Positions 1 to 7,969 of a DNA stretch of 64,000 nucleotides are shown here, piece after piece; positions within the stretch are counted from its first letter, which is position 1; each line of letters starts with the position of its first letter. The notes beneath the pieces are model-generated. The model saw nothing but the letters and a program-made list of their open reading frames with translations, was not told the DNA's origin and did not search any database. The translations under genes were made by a program, and so were the position numbers. The stretch spans positions 682,001-746,000 of the forward strand of contig NZ_PEFL01000002.1 in NCBI RefSeq assembly GCF_002754475.1, given 5' to 3'. Origin of the DNA: Comamonas sp. 26. Its GTDB lineage: Bacteria > Pseudomonadota > Gammaproteobacteria > Burkholderiales > Burkholderiaceae_C.

Positions 1-135
1 ACTGCTGCATTGACTGAGGTTGAGGCCCACCCTCTATCACTTGGTAAGAAGCTGCCTTCAGTCATGCCCCAAATGAATCAAAAAACAATAGCTTGGAGCG
101 CAGGCAGCAAAAGCATCGAATCCATATTTAGCCCA

Positions 136-172
136 TAAAAAAGCCCGCTAACCATCTGGTCAGCGGGCTTTC
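136..172 (-). terminator. Terminator of the DUF2760-Hsp70 operon
   Basis: On the minus strand a GC-rich stem (AAAGCCCGCT with AGCGGGCTTT, extended inside by ACCA/TGGT) is followed by a run of T. It lies about 25 bases after the Hsp70 stop codon. Bases 1-135 hold no gene that I can support. Confidence 0.85.
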
Positions 173-194
173 GCCTTTAAGCGGTTAAACAGCT

Positions 195-2174
195 TTACTC
201 AGCAGCTTCAGCCGAAGTCTCGGCGCGCACATCAAACTCCACCTTCCAGCGGTCTGTGCCACCCACGGGCACGGCATTGAGTTCCAGCGTGCCGATATCG
301 GTGACGCGCGCTTCCAGCGTGACAGGAACCACTTCACCCGCTGCACGGCCAGACGCAGGCAGGTTCAGCTCAATTTCTTGCAGCTCGACCAGCTCTTCGG
401 GGCCCCAGAAGTCCAGCATGGTGCCGACCTGATCGGCGCGGCGCACGGAAGAACCAAAGAAGCGCAGGCGCACGGGCTCGCCGACAACCAGACCCAGCTC
501 CAGATCGCTCAGAGCGACTTCGGTGCCCTCTTCCATGCCAAACGGTGCCAGGCACAGGGCGGACATGGGCGGCTCCATGCCGGGGATGGCGGGCATGTTC
601 GACTCCACACCCACGTAATACGACTGCGCCGTACCGCCACGGATGCGCACACCGCGGCCGCTGGTGGCGATGTGGCCGTAATAGGCCGCGCCACGGGCTA
701 CGGCCAGATCCAGGTTGGCACCATCCAGCAGGCGGGCGGGCTCGCAAGCCTCTTCGTCCAGCCAGCCGTTGATCACTTCCAGAATGCGCTGCTCGATTTG
801 CGGTGCCTTGAGCACGCCGCCGTTGAACAGGATTGCCGTGGGGTGCAGGAAGGTGGAGCCTTCCGTCTGCTCTGCGTTCAGGCCATCAATGTCGGCCAGT
901 GCGTTGACCTGACGGCTCAGGAAGGCGGCCAGATGGCGCGTGACTGCGGCATCTTGTGCATAGGGCAGGCCCAGCTGCGTAAGCGCTGCGCGGGCACGGG
1001 TCTGGGGCTTGGCGCTGACCGCGACCTTGGGGAAGAAGCCTTCGACCAGCATGGCCAGCACTTCGTCACGCGTGACTTCGGTGCGGATGCTGCCGCCGAT
1101 GAGCTTGCTGCCCCGGCTGGGGACGACCACGGGCACGGATTGCAGGTTTGCGTCGGCCAGCAACTGCTCCTTGGCGGCGCGGCAACCGTGGGCCAGAGCC
1201 CGGGTTTGCCAGGCATCGAGCTGCTTGCCCTCTTGCGCCAGCTTGCGGGCCACGCCGTAGGCCAACGCCAGATCCATGTTGTCACCGCCGAGCAAGATGT
1301 GCTCGCCCACGGCAATGCGTTGCAGCTCCAGATTGCCTTCGCGCTCACGCACGGCGATCAGCGAAAGGTCGGTGGTGCCGCCGCCCACGTCTACCACCAG
1401 AATGATGTCGCCGTGCTGCACTTGCTTGCGCCATTGGCCGCCGCTGGCCTGAATCCAGCTGTAGAGCGCGGCTTGCGGCTCTTCCAGCAAAGTCAGATTA
1501 GCAAAGCCGGCTGCCTTGCAGGCCTCGGCAGTCAGCTCGCGCGCGGCGGGGTCAAACGATGCGGGGATGGTGACGGTAATGTCTTGCTGGGCAAAAGGTG
1601 CCTCGGGGTGGGCTTGCTCCCAGGCCCAGCGCAGGTGCTCCAGATAGCGAATCGATGCGGTCAGCGGCGAGATACGGCTGACTTCCTCGGGTGCATCGGC
1701 AGGCAGCAGCGGGCTGCGGCGATCCACGCCGGGATGGCAGAGCCAGCTTTTGGCGCTGCTGACCAGACGGATGGGCGTGGCCGCGCCACGGCTGCGGGCG
1801 AATTCGCCGGTGATGAAGTCGCTGGATGCAGCGCCGGGCAGGGTGCGCTCAGCCTCGCTCAGTTCGCTCTCATGCGCCAGATAGAGAAAGGACGGCAGCA
1901 GCGGCAAGGCTTGCACGCTGGCGGGCGCGGTGAGCTGGGGAATATCCAGCACGCCTTGCACCACCTTGTCGCCGTCGCTGGCGGTTTTGTCCACATAGGA
2001 CAGCGCGCAATGCGTGGTGCCCAGGTCAATACCGATGCTGAACTGCGCACCAGAATTTTGAGTGCTATTTTGGTCTGTAGCGCTTACAGGTTGAGCGTTA
2101 GAAGCTACAGAATCAGGAGTAGATACAGCATTTTGAGCCGCGCCGGATGCGGCGATGGAAGCAAACATATTCAT
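195..2174 (-). CDS. Hsp70 family (DnaK-like) chaperone
   Basis: This 659-residue protein belongs to the Hsp70 family of ATP-dependent cytoplasmic chaperones. The ATPase domain begins near residue 46 with the phosphate-1 motif IGIDLGTTHCALSY. A second phosphate motif (VVDVGGGTTDLSL) lies near residue 255 and an adenosine-type motif (LFNGGVLKAPQI) in the later part. The C-terminal part after about residue 510 is shorter and more diverged than in DnaK, so it is a specialised Hsp70 rather than DnaK itself. No dnaJ or grpE is nearby. Residues 13-42 are a Ser/Asn/Gln/Thr-rich extension that family members normally lack, and the DNA encoding it resembles a dispersed repeat of this genome. The start lies 3 bases after the stop of the DUF2760 gene, so the two are surely co-transcribed. 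A shorter start at the second Met is possible. Confidence 0.88.
   Translation of the reverse strand: MNMFASIAASGAAQNAVSTPDSVASNAQPVSATDQNSTQNSGAQFSIGIDLGTTHCALSYVDKTASDGDKVVQGVLDIPQLTAPASVQALPLLPSFLYLAHESELSEAERTLPGAASSDFITGEFARSRGAATPIRLVSSAKSWLCHPGVDRRSPLLPADAPEEVSRISPLTASIRYLEHLRWAWEQAHPEAPFAQQDITVTIPASFDPAARELTAEACKAAGFANLTLLEEPQAALYSWIQASGGQWRKQVQHGDIILVVDVGGGTTDLSLIAVREREGNLELQRIAVGEHILLGGDNMDLALAYGVARKLAQEGKQLDAWQTRALAHGCRAAKEQLLADANLQSVPVVVPSRGSKLIGGSIRTEVTRDEVLAMLVEGFFPKVAVSAKPQTRARAALTQLGLPYAQDAAVTRHLAAFLSRQVNALADIDGLNAEQTEGSTFLHPTAILFNGGVLKAPQIEQRILEVINGWLDEEACEPARLLDGANLDLAVARGAAYYGHIATSGRGVRIRGGTAQSYYVGVESNMPAIPGMEPPMSALCLAPFGMEEGTEVALSDLELGLVVGEPVRLRFFGSSVRRADQVGTMLDFWGPEELVELQEIELNLPASGRAAGEVVPVTLEARVTDIGTLELNAVPVGGTDRWKVEFDVRAETSAEAAE
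2053..2117. repeat. Repeat-like element inside the Hsp70 coding sequence
   Basis: The segment TCTGTAGCGCTT, a short spacer, then GAGCGTTAGAAGCTACAGA matches the arms of the intergenic copies at 11372 and 35390. Here it is read in frame and encodes the low-complexity N-terminus of the Hsp70 protein. The assignment rests on visual similarity only. Confidence 0.5.
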
Positions 2175-2177
2175 GGT

Positions 2178-2855
2178 TTACAGCTCCACTTCGGCTTGGG
2201 CGATAACTTTGGCGGCCTGAATGTCGGTCAGCTGGGGCAGCTTCACGTCGGTGACCTGCCAGCCGCGGTGGCTCAGCGTGCCGGTAAACGGGGCTTGGCC
2301 GACCACATTCCCAGTCAGGCGCACGGCAGCGGCATCAAAACCGGCTTGCAGGGTGATGCGGCTGCCTTCGGCTTCTGCACGCACGGGGGCAATAGCGAAA
2401 TGCTCGCGCAGCACCTTGCGGCAGCCTTCGTGCACCACGCGGGCGGCGGCACCAATTTCAGCGTCGCTGTAAGGAGCCACGTCTTCTTGAATAAAGTCCA
2501 CAAAGCGTGCTTCGCGCTGCATCAGGCCCAGCAGTTGCAGGGCGGCAGTGTCGGTGGCCACCAGTTTTTCAACTTCGATGGTTTTTTCGACTAGCTTCTC
2601 GACGGGGACTTCAACGCGTTTCTCTACCGTTTTTTCGACGATTTTCTCGACCGGCACTTCCACGCGGACTTCAACAATTTTTTCGACCGGGACTTCGACG
2701 CGCACTTCCTTGGGGGCAACGTCAGCGGCAAAAGCTTCACCAGCGCGCACACGGGTCACATCGGCGGCCAGACGGCCATTGCCGAGGATGGCGAAAAAGC
2801 TGCCGATCGCGATGGCGATTCGGCTAAGGAATGAAGGGGGTGTAAGGGCAGTCAT
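2178..2855 (-). CDS. DUF2760 domain protein with VEVPVEK repeats
   Basis: This 225-residue protein matches my memory of the DUF2760 family, whose function is unknown. An N-terminal hydrophobic stretch (about residues 10-25) is followed by a repetitive charged segment, residues about 50-98, in which V-E-V-P-V-E-K-like units recur. That segment looks like an extended stalk or coiled coil. The folded domain (about residues 100-225) contains the family-like sequence around ARFVDFIQEDV. The gene is followed after 3 bases by the Hsp70 gene, which suggests that the chaperone and this protein act together, possibly at the membrane; that is inference. No enzyme motif is visible. Confidence 0.8.
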   Translation of the reverse strand: MTALTPPSFLSRIAIAIGSFFAILGNGRLAADVTRVRAGEAFAADVAPKEVRVEVPVEKIVEVRVEVPVEKIVEKTVEKRVEVPVEKLVEKTIEVEKLVATDTAALQLLGLMQREARFVDFIQEDVAPYSDAEIGAAARVVHEGCRKVLREHFAIAPVRAEAEGSRITLQAGFDAAAVRLTGNVVGQAPFTGTLSHRGWQVTDVKLPQLTDIQAAKVIAQAEVEL

Positions 2856-3328
2856 GGAATCTGTCTCAAAACAGGCTCACGCATGCCAGGATCATCCTGT
2901 GCCGCCCTTGCGGGCCTGCGCTGCGCGAACCGAAAACGGAGTCAGGGCCCGGCAGTTCATACGCTGCTCGGCCCGATGGCACGAGGCAGGACACGCCATA
3001 CCATATGCGCGCGAGCCTGTGCAATAGGCGCAAATGTTAACCAAAAGCACGGGCGACCGTCTCGTTACGGTCTTGCTGGCGGAAGGTCATACGCGGGCAG
3101 CATGACCTTCTTCCGTTTCATCGTTATGACGGCCGCAGCAATTGCCGGATAGTTGATGCAGGCACTTGACGGATGAACCGAGCCTTGACCGGGAACGCTC
3201 CAGCCCGCTGGCTCCCCTGCAGGCTCATGCCTGTTTCATGGGCTGCAGACAAGGCGCGGCACCGTGAAAGACCGAATAACCACCGCCTTGCGCTTTTGCA
3301 GCCACCCACTTCCAAGGAGACTTCCCCC
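2856..3328. other. Intergenic region with divergent promoters and two hairpins
   Basis: This 473-base stretch separates the divergent DUF2760 and binding-protein genes. I see no convincing gene; open frames here lack family features. It holds two close inverted repeats (3055-3110). The Shine-Dalgarno AAGGAGA for the downstream gene sits at 3314-3320. Confidence 0.6.
3055..3110. promoter_or_regulatory. Two adjacent inverted repeats
   Basis: GACCGT/ACGGTC (6-bp arms, 6-base loop, 3055-3072) is followed by GAAGGTCAT/ATGACCTTC (9-bp arms, 11-base loop, 3082-3110). They could be operators or a weak terminator; neither has a T run. Confidence 0.4.
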
Positions 3329-4231
3329 ATGCGCTTGATGACCGCGAACCTCACACTGGCATGTACCGCCTTTCTGGCAGCTTTCGGTGCCCAGGCCCAG
3401 AACGAACCTGGCAGCACACTGGACAAGGTTCAGAAGACCGGCAAGGTCGTCATCGGCGTGCGCGAAAGCTCGGCTCCCATGGCCTACGCCATTGGTGCCA
3501 ACCACCGCTTCGCCGGCTATCACGTGGAGCTCTGCGAGAAGGTGCTGGCACAGATCGCACCCAGCGCCAAGATCGAGTACATGGCCATCACGGCGCAGAA
3601 CACCATGCCCCTGGTTCAGAACGGCACGGTAGATCTGGGCTGCGGCCCCACGACCAACAACCTGAACCGCCAGAAGCTGGTGTCTTTTGCGGTCACCACC
3701 TATGTCAGCCAGGTGCGCATGGCCGTGCGCGCTGACTCACCCGTCACCTCGTTCAAACATCTGGACGGCAAGACCGTGGCGGCATCGACCGGTACCACCG
3801 CCGTGCAGCTGCTGCGCAAATACAGCCACGAAAACAATGTCAAGCTGCCCACCCAGCTGGGCAAGGACCACTTCGAGAGTTTTCTGATGCTGGAATCCGG
3901 CCGGGCCGACGCCTTTGTGCTGGACGACAACCTGCTGGCCGGCGTGCTGGCCAACTCCAAGGACCCCAAGGGCTACAAGATCGTGGGCGAGGTGCTGGGG
4001 TCCGAGCCCATCGCCCTGCTGATGCGCAAGGACGACCCCAGCTTCAAGAAAGCCGTCGATGACGCCCTGGTGCGCATGATGAAGTCCGGCGAAGTGGCCA
4101 AGATCTACGACAAATGGTTTATGCAACCCATTCCGCCCAAGGAAACGCCGCTGAACCTGCCCATGAGCGATGCGCTCAAGCAACTGCTGCAAAAGCCCAA
4201 CGACAAGCCCCTGGAGGCCTACGCCTCCTAA
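3329..4231 (+). CDS. Amino-acid-type ABC transporter substrate-binding protein
   Basis: This 300-residue periplasmic solute-binding protein belongs to the family that binds polar amino acids such as glutamate and aspartate (SBP_bac_3). A Sec signal peptide (about residues 1-23, ending AFGAQA) is followed by the domain start TLDKVQKTGKVVIGVRESSAPMAY. The signature GCGPTTNN and a later SGRADAFVLDDNLLAG fit the two-lobe fold. I chose the ATG at 3329 because it opens the signal peptide and follows AAGGAGA; longer in-frame starts would add 52 residues with no signal. No permease or ATPase gene is adjacent, so it either serves a transporter encoded elsewhere or is an orphan. Confidence 0.88.
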   Translation: MRLMTANLTLACTAFLAAFGAQAQNEPGSTLDKVQKTGKVVIGVRESSAPMAYAIGANHRFAGYHVELCEKVLAQIAPSAKIEYMAITAQNTMPLVQNGTVDLGCGPTTNNLNRQKLVSFAVTTYVSQVRMAVRADSPVTSFKHLDGKTVAASTGTTAVQLLRKYSHENNVKLPTQLGKDHFESFLMLESGRADAFVLDDNLLAGVLANSKDPKGYKIVGEVLGSEPIALLMRKDDPSFKKAVDDALVRMMKSGEVAKIYDKWFMQPIPPKETPLNLPMSDALKQLLQKPNDKPLEAYAS

Positions 4232-4403
4232 GCGCCTTGCCGATGACGACCCTGGCGCTCAGGTGCCAGGCCATCCAGCCTGCCTGGGCACAAGGGCATG
4301 GAAATTGCAACGCCTGTGTCGAGCGCCTGGAAGGCCGTCGCATGCAGCGCATGGACACAGGTGCCAGCTCAGCAACACTGCAAGCACAGAAAGGAACTGC
4401 ACC

Positions 4404-5372
4404 ATGATGCAACGTCGCCATTTCATGCTCGGAAGCGCCCTGGCGCTGGGCCTGCCTGCCGCCCAGGCACAAAGCGCCTGGCCTCAGAAGCCCGTGCGGG
4501 TCGTGATCCCTTACGCAGCAGGCGGTGTGACGGACAGCGTCGGCCGCAAGCTCGTGGACAAGATAGGGCAAATCCTGGGGCATAACTTTGTTGTCGAAAA
4601 CAAGGGCGGTGCCGGCGGCACGCTTGGCATGGCGGAAGTCGCCAAGGCCCTGCCCGATGGCTACACGCTGGCGCTCAGTGCCATCAGCCCGCTGACGCTG
4701 TCGCCGCATCTGATGAAGCTGTCTTACGACCCGTTCAAGGACATCACGGCAGTGGTCCCCATGATGTACTCGCCCGTCTATGTGATGGCCACCACCGCAT
4801 TCCAAGGCGGCAGCTGGCAAGACCTGATTGCTCAATCCAAGGCCAACCCGGGCAGTGTGCGCATTGCCACTTCGGGAGTCGGCTCGGTCGGTCACATCAT
4901 GGTGGAGCAGATTCAAGCCAGGACCGGCGTGCAACTCGTCCATGTGCCCTACAAGGGCGTGGGGCAGACCGTCACCGATGCGGTAGGCGCGCATTTTGAA
5001 ATCATGCTGGGCAACCCGTTCTCAACCGTCAACAGCCTGATCGAACAAGGCAAGCTGCGCGTTCTGGCCACCACGGGCCCGCAACGCGCGCCCAACCAAC
5101 CCAAAGTGGCGACGCTGGCAGAGCTGGGATTGCCAGAGGCCAATCTCACCTCACTGTTCGGTTTCATGGCCCCGGCAGGCACACCTGCAGGCATCGTGGA
5201 AAAGCTCAATGCCCTGGTGCAGCAGCAGGTGCAAACCAAGGAAATTCAGGAGCTGCTCAACGCCACGGACAACATCGCCTTGCGCCAGAGCACTGCCACC
5301 TTCACGGACTTGCTGCGCAAGGAAAGTGAGAACAACGCGGCCATCATCAAAAAGGCCGGCATCCGGATCTGA
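4404..5372 (+). CDS. Bug-family tripartite tricarboxylate transporter receptor
   Basis: This 322-residue periplasmic protein belongs to the Bug (TctC-like) receptor family, which is greatly expanded in Burkholderiales and binds carboxylates and similar small molecules. The N-terminus carries an RR motif with a hydrophobic core and cleavage near AQA. It is followed by the family hallmark WPQKPVRVVIPYAAGGVTD, then VENKGGAGGTLG and a VPYKGVG motif. The start at 4404 follows AAGGAA at the proper distance. TctA and TctB membrane partners are absent here. The ligand cannot be inferred. Confidence 0.9.
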   Translation: MMQRRHFMLGSALALGLPAAQAQSAWPQKPVRVVIPYAAGGVTDSVGRKLVDKIGQILGHNFVVENKGGAGGTLGMAEVAKALPDGYTLALSAISPLTLSPHLMKLSYDPFKDITAVVPMMYSPVYVMATTAFQGGSWQDLIAQSKANPGSVRIATSGVGSVGHIMVEQIQARTGVQLVHVPYKGVGQTVTDAVGAHFEIMLGNPFSTVNSLIEQGKLRVLATTGPQRAPNQPKVATLAELGLPEANLTSLFGFMAPAGTPAGIVEKLNALVQQQVQTKEIQELLNATDNIALRQSTATFTDLLRKESENNAAIIKKAGIRI

Positions 5373-5469
5373 CGCTCCGGTGCGCCAGCGTTGCCAGCAT
5401 CGATTCAACGAAAAAAGCGCTCAACCCTTATAGGTTTTGCGCCAGCAGCTCCTAGTTTTTTCAACCGCT

Positions 5470-6390
5470 TCAGACCGGTACGAGGGCCGGTTCAGGCTCC
5501 TGCGCCGTCTGTTTGAGCCAGGACTGAAAAGCCAGCAGCGGCGGATAGGTGGCGCGGCTGGTCGGCCAGGCCAGATAGTAGCGCTCTGCGCTTTCCACCT
5601 CGGGCAGCTGCGGCAGAGCCTGGACCAGATCGCCGCTCTGCAGCTCGCGCAGGATCAGAAACTTGGGCAGCAAGGCCACGCCCACTCCGGCAATTGCCGC
5701 CTGGGCGGCCGTGGCGAACTGATCGAACAGCATGCCCTGCATATCGCCGACCTGGCAGGCCTGACTACCGAACCAGCGCCGCCAGGCATCGGGACGCGAG
5801 GCCAGGTGCAGCAGCGGTGCGCGCAGCAGATCCTGAGGCTGGGCAAACCGGTGCCGCTCAGCCACTTCCGGGCTGCAGGCGGGCACCACCGTCTCGCTCA
5901 TCAAAAATTCCAGCTCGGCCCCCGGCCAGTTGGGCAGGCCGAAATGGATGGCCGCGTCCACGGCTTCAAGCTGAAAGTCGAACTGCGACAGCCGCGTGGT
6001 CAGATTGATGGTGATGCCCGGATGCGCGCTGAAGAACTGCGGCAGCCGTGGCGCCAGCCAGCGCGTGCCAAACGTGGGCAGGATGGCCAGATTCAGGCTG
6101 CCGCCCTGCGGATTGGTGCGAAAGCCCAGCGTGGCATTGGAGATGCGGACCAGCGCCGCGCGAATCTCCTGCGCATACGCCTGGCCTGCGGCACTGAGCC
6201 GCACGGTCTGGCGTTCGCGCACGAAAAGCGCCGTGCCCAGACGCTCCTCCAGCGCACGAATCTGGCGGCTGACGGCGCTTTGCGTCAGATGCAGCTCGGC
6301 GGCAGCCGCCGTAAAACTCTGCAACCGCGCCGAAGCCTCGAAAGCGCACAACAGGGACATGGGAGGCAAAAAGCGACGGGACAGCTGCAT
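5470..6390 (-). CDS. LysR family transcriptional regulator (GcvA-like)
   Basis: This 306-residue LysR-type regulator has an N-terminal winged helix (about residues 10-70, with SFTAAAAELHLTQSAVSRQI as the helix-turn-helix). Its effector domain starts near SLNLAILPTFGTRWLAPRL, the GcvA-like subtype. It diverges from the 2-oxoadipate dioxygenase gene across a 169-base gap, so it probably controls that operon, with a lysine-pathway intermediate as a plausible inducer. Both points are inference. An alternative start at the second Met would remove 10 residues. Confidence 0.9.
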   Translation of the reverse strand: MQLSRRFLPPMSLLCAFEASARLQSFTAAAAELHLTQSAVSRQIRALEERLGTALFVRERQTVRLSAAGQAYAQEIRAALVRISNATLGFRTNPQGGSLNLAILPTFGTRWLAPRLPQFFSAHPGITINLTTRLSQFDFQLEAVDAAIHFGLPNWPGAELEFLMSETVVPACSPEVAERHRFAQPQDLLRAPLLHLASRPDAWRRWFGSQACQVGDMQGMLFDQFATAAQAAIAGVGVALLPKFLILRELQSGDLVQALPQLPEVESAERYYLAWPTSRATYPPLLAFQSWLKQTAQEPEPALVPV

Positions 6391-6559
6391 GGTGAAAGCC
6401 TGGGAGAAAAGGGGCAGGGCACGATCATTCCGTTTGGGTATGACCTGCAGGCAGGATTATCGTTTGACCAAAGTCATGCGGCCGCCCAACATCCGGCTTA
6501 TCTCTTCGGCCAAACCCTAGGTTCAGCCACCCCACGACCCCCTGTCCTTCAGTTCTGTC

Positions 6560-7969
6560 ATGAGCGCCACGCATACCCACTCCAGCCGCTTTGTTTCCAG
6601 CAACGACATTCGCACGCGTTTCTCGCGCGCCATGTCCGAGATGTACCGCAAGGAAGTTCCCCAATACGGCACGCTGATCGAGCTGGTGGCCGACGTCAAC
6701 GCCCTGACCCTGCATGCCGACCCGGAGCTGCGCCAGCGCATGGCCAAGAGCGGCGAGCTGGAACGCCTGGACGTGGAGCGCCACGGCGCCATCCGTGTGG
6801 GTACAGCGCAAGAGCTGGCCACGCTGCGTCGCCTGTTTGCCGTGATGGGCATGGAACCCGTGGGCTATTACGATCTCTCGGTGGCTGGCGTTCCCGTGCA
6901 TTCCACGGCCTTCCGCCCTGTCGATGACGACGCCCTGCGGGCCAATCCCTTCCGGGTCTTCACTTCGCTGCTGCGCCTGGAACTGATCGCCGATGCAGCG
7001 TTGCGTGCCAGGGCCGCCGAGATTCTGGAGCGCCGCCAGATTTTCACACTCCGCGCACTGGAGCTGATTGCGCAGGCCGAGCGCGAGGGCGGGCTGGACA
7101 GCCAGGATGCCGATGCCTTTGTGCAGGAAGCGCTGGAGACTTTCCGCTGGCACAGCGACGCCACCGTCGATGCAGCCACCTACGAGGCGTTGCAGAAATC
7201 GCACCGTCTGGTGGCCGATGTGGTCTGCTTCAAAGGCCCGCATATCAACCACCTGACACCGCGTACCCTCGATATTGATACCGCCCAAGCCGGTATGCCG
7301 GAGCGCGGCATGGATGCCAAGGATGTGGTGGAAGGCCCGCCCCAGCGCGCCTGCCCGATTCTGCTGCGTCAGACCAGCTTCAAGGCGCTCAAGGAAGCCA
7401 TTCGCTTTACTGACGACGCTGTCGGTGCAGCCCGTGCCGGTGCCCATACCGCCCGCTTTGGCGAGATCGAGCAGCGCGGCGTGGCGCTGACGCGCCAGGG
7501 ACGTGCTCTGTACGACGAACTGCTGGCCCAGGTGCGCAGCATGAACAACGCCGGCAGCGCCTCGGCCGACTACGGCAACCGCCTGCAACTGGTCTTCACC
7601 CAGTTTCCCGATACCCATGAAGCGCTGCGCCAGCAAGGCCTGGCCTTTTACCGCTACAGCCTGACCGAACAAGGCCAGGTTCAGGCCGGCCAGACGGCTG
7701 CCGATGAGGAGCTGGACGCGCTGATCGCTCAGGGTCTGGTGCAGGCCGAACCCATCACCTACGAAGACTTTCTACCCGTGAGCGCAGCCGGCATCTTCCA
7801 GTCCAACCTGGGCGGCGAAGAACAAAAGCAATACCAGGCCCATGCGGCGCAGCAGGTGTTCGAAAGCGCGCTCGGCGGCTGCGTCCATGACGAGATTGCC
7901 TTGTACGAACGTACCCAGCTACAGTCCGTCGCGCAGCTGCGCGAAAGCCTGGCCGGAGCTCTGGCATGA
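6560..7969 (+). CDS. hglS: 2-oxoadipate dioxygenase/decarboxylase (DUF1338, YdcJ type)
   Basis: This 469-residue protein matches the HglS/YdcJ family, Fe(II) enzymes that convert 2-oxoadipate, O2 and water to D-2-hydroxyglutarate and CO2 in lysine catabolism. The expected metal and substrate residues can be placed: H75 and R79 in ERHGAIR, H228 in GPHINHLTPR, and E302 in GEIEQRG. The length is normal. The stop codon overlaps the start of the aminotransferase gene (ATGA), so the pair is translationally coupled. The aminotransferase would make the oxoadipate that this enzyme consumes. Confidence 0.9.
   Translation: MSATHTHSSRFVSSNDIRTRFSRAMSEMYRKEVPQYGTLIELVADVNALTLHADPELRQRMAKSGELERLDVERHGAIRVGTAQELATLRRLFAVMGMEPVGYYDLSVAGVPVHSTAFRPVDDDALRANPFRVFTSLLRLELIADAALRARAAEILERRQIFTLRALELIAQAEREGGLDSQDADAFVQEALETFRWHSDATVDAATYEALQKSHRLVADVVCFKGPHINHLTPRTLDIDTAQAGMPERGMDAKDVVEGPPQRACPILLRQTSFKALKEAIRFTDDAVGAARAGAHTARFGEIEQRGVALTRQGRALYDELLAQVRSMNNAGSASADYGNRLQLVFTQFPDTHEALRQQGLAFYRYSLTEQGQVQAGQTAADEELDALIAQGLVQAEPITYEDFLPVSAAGIFQSNLGGEEQKQYQAHAAQQVFESALGGCVHDEIALYERTQLQSVAQLRESLAGALA

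Noticed and set aside
378..2594. Open frame of 738 codons antisense to the Hsp70 and DUF2760 genes
   Set aside because: It mirrors a real conserved gene, has no recognisable domain and is His/Gln/Gly-rich, as expected from the reverse of a GC-rich coding sequence.
2883..3152. Plus-strand 89-residue gene upstream of the amino-acid receptor
   Set aside because: Atypical composition, no ribosome site, and it overlaps hairpins of the promoter region.
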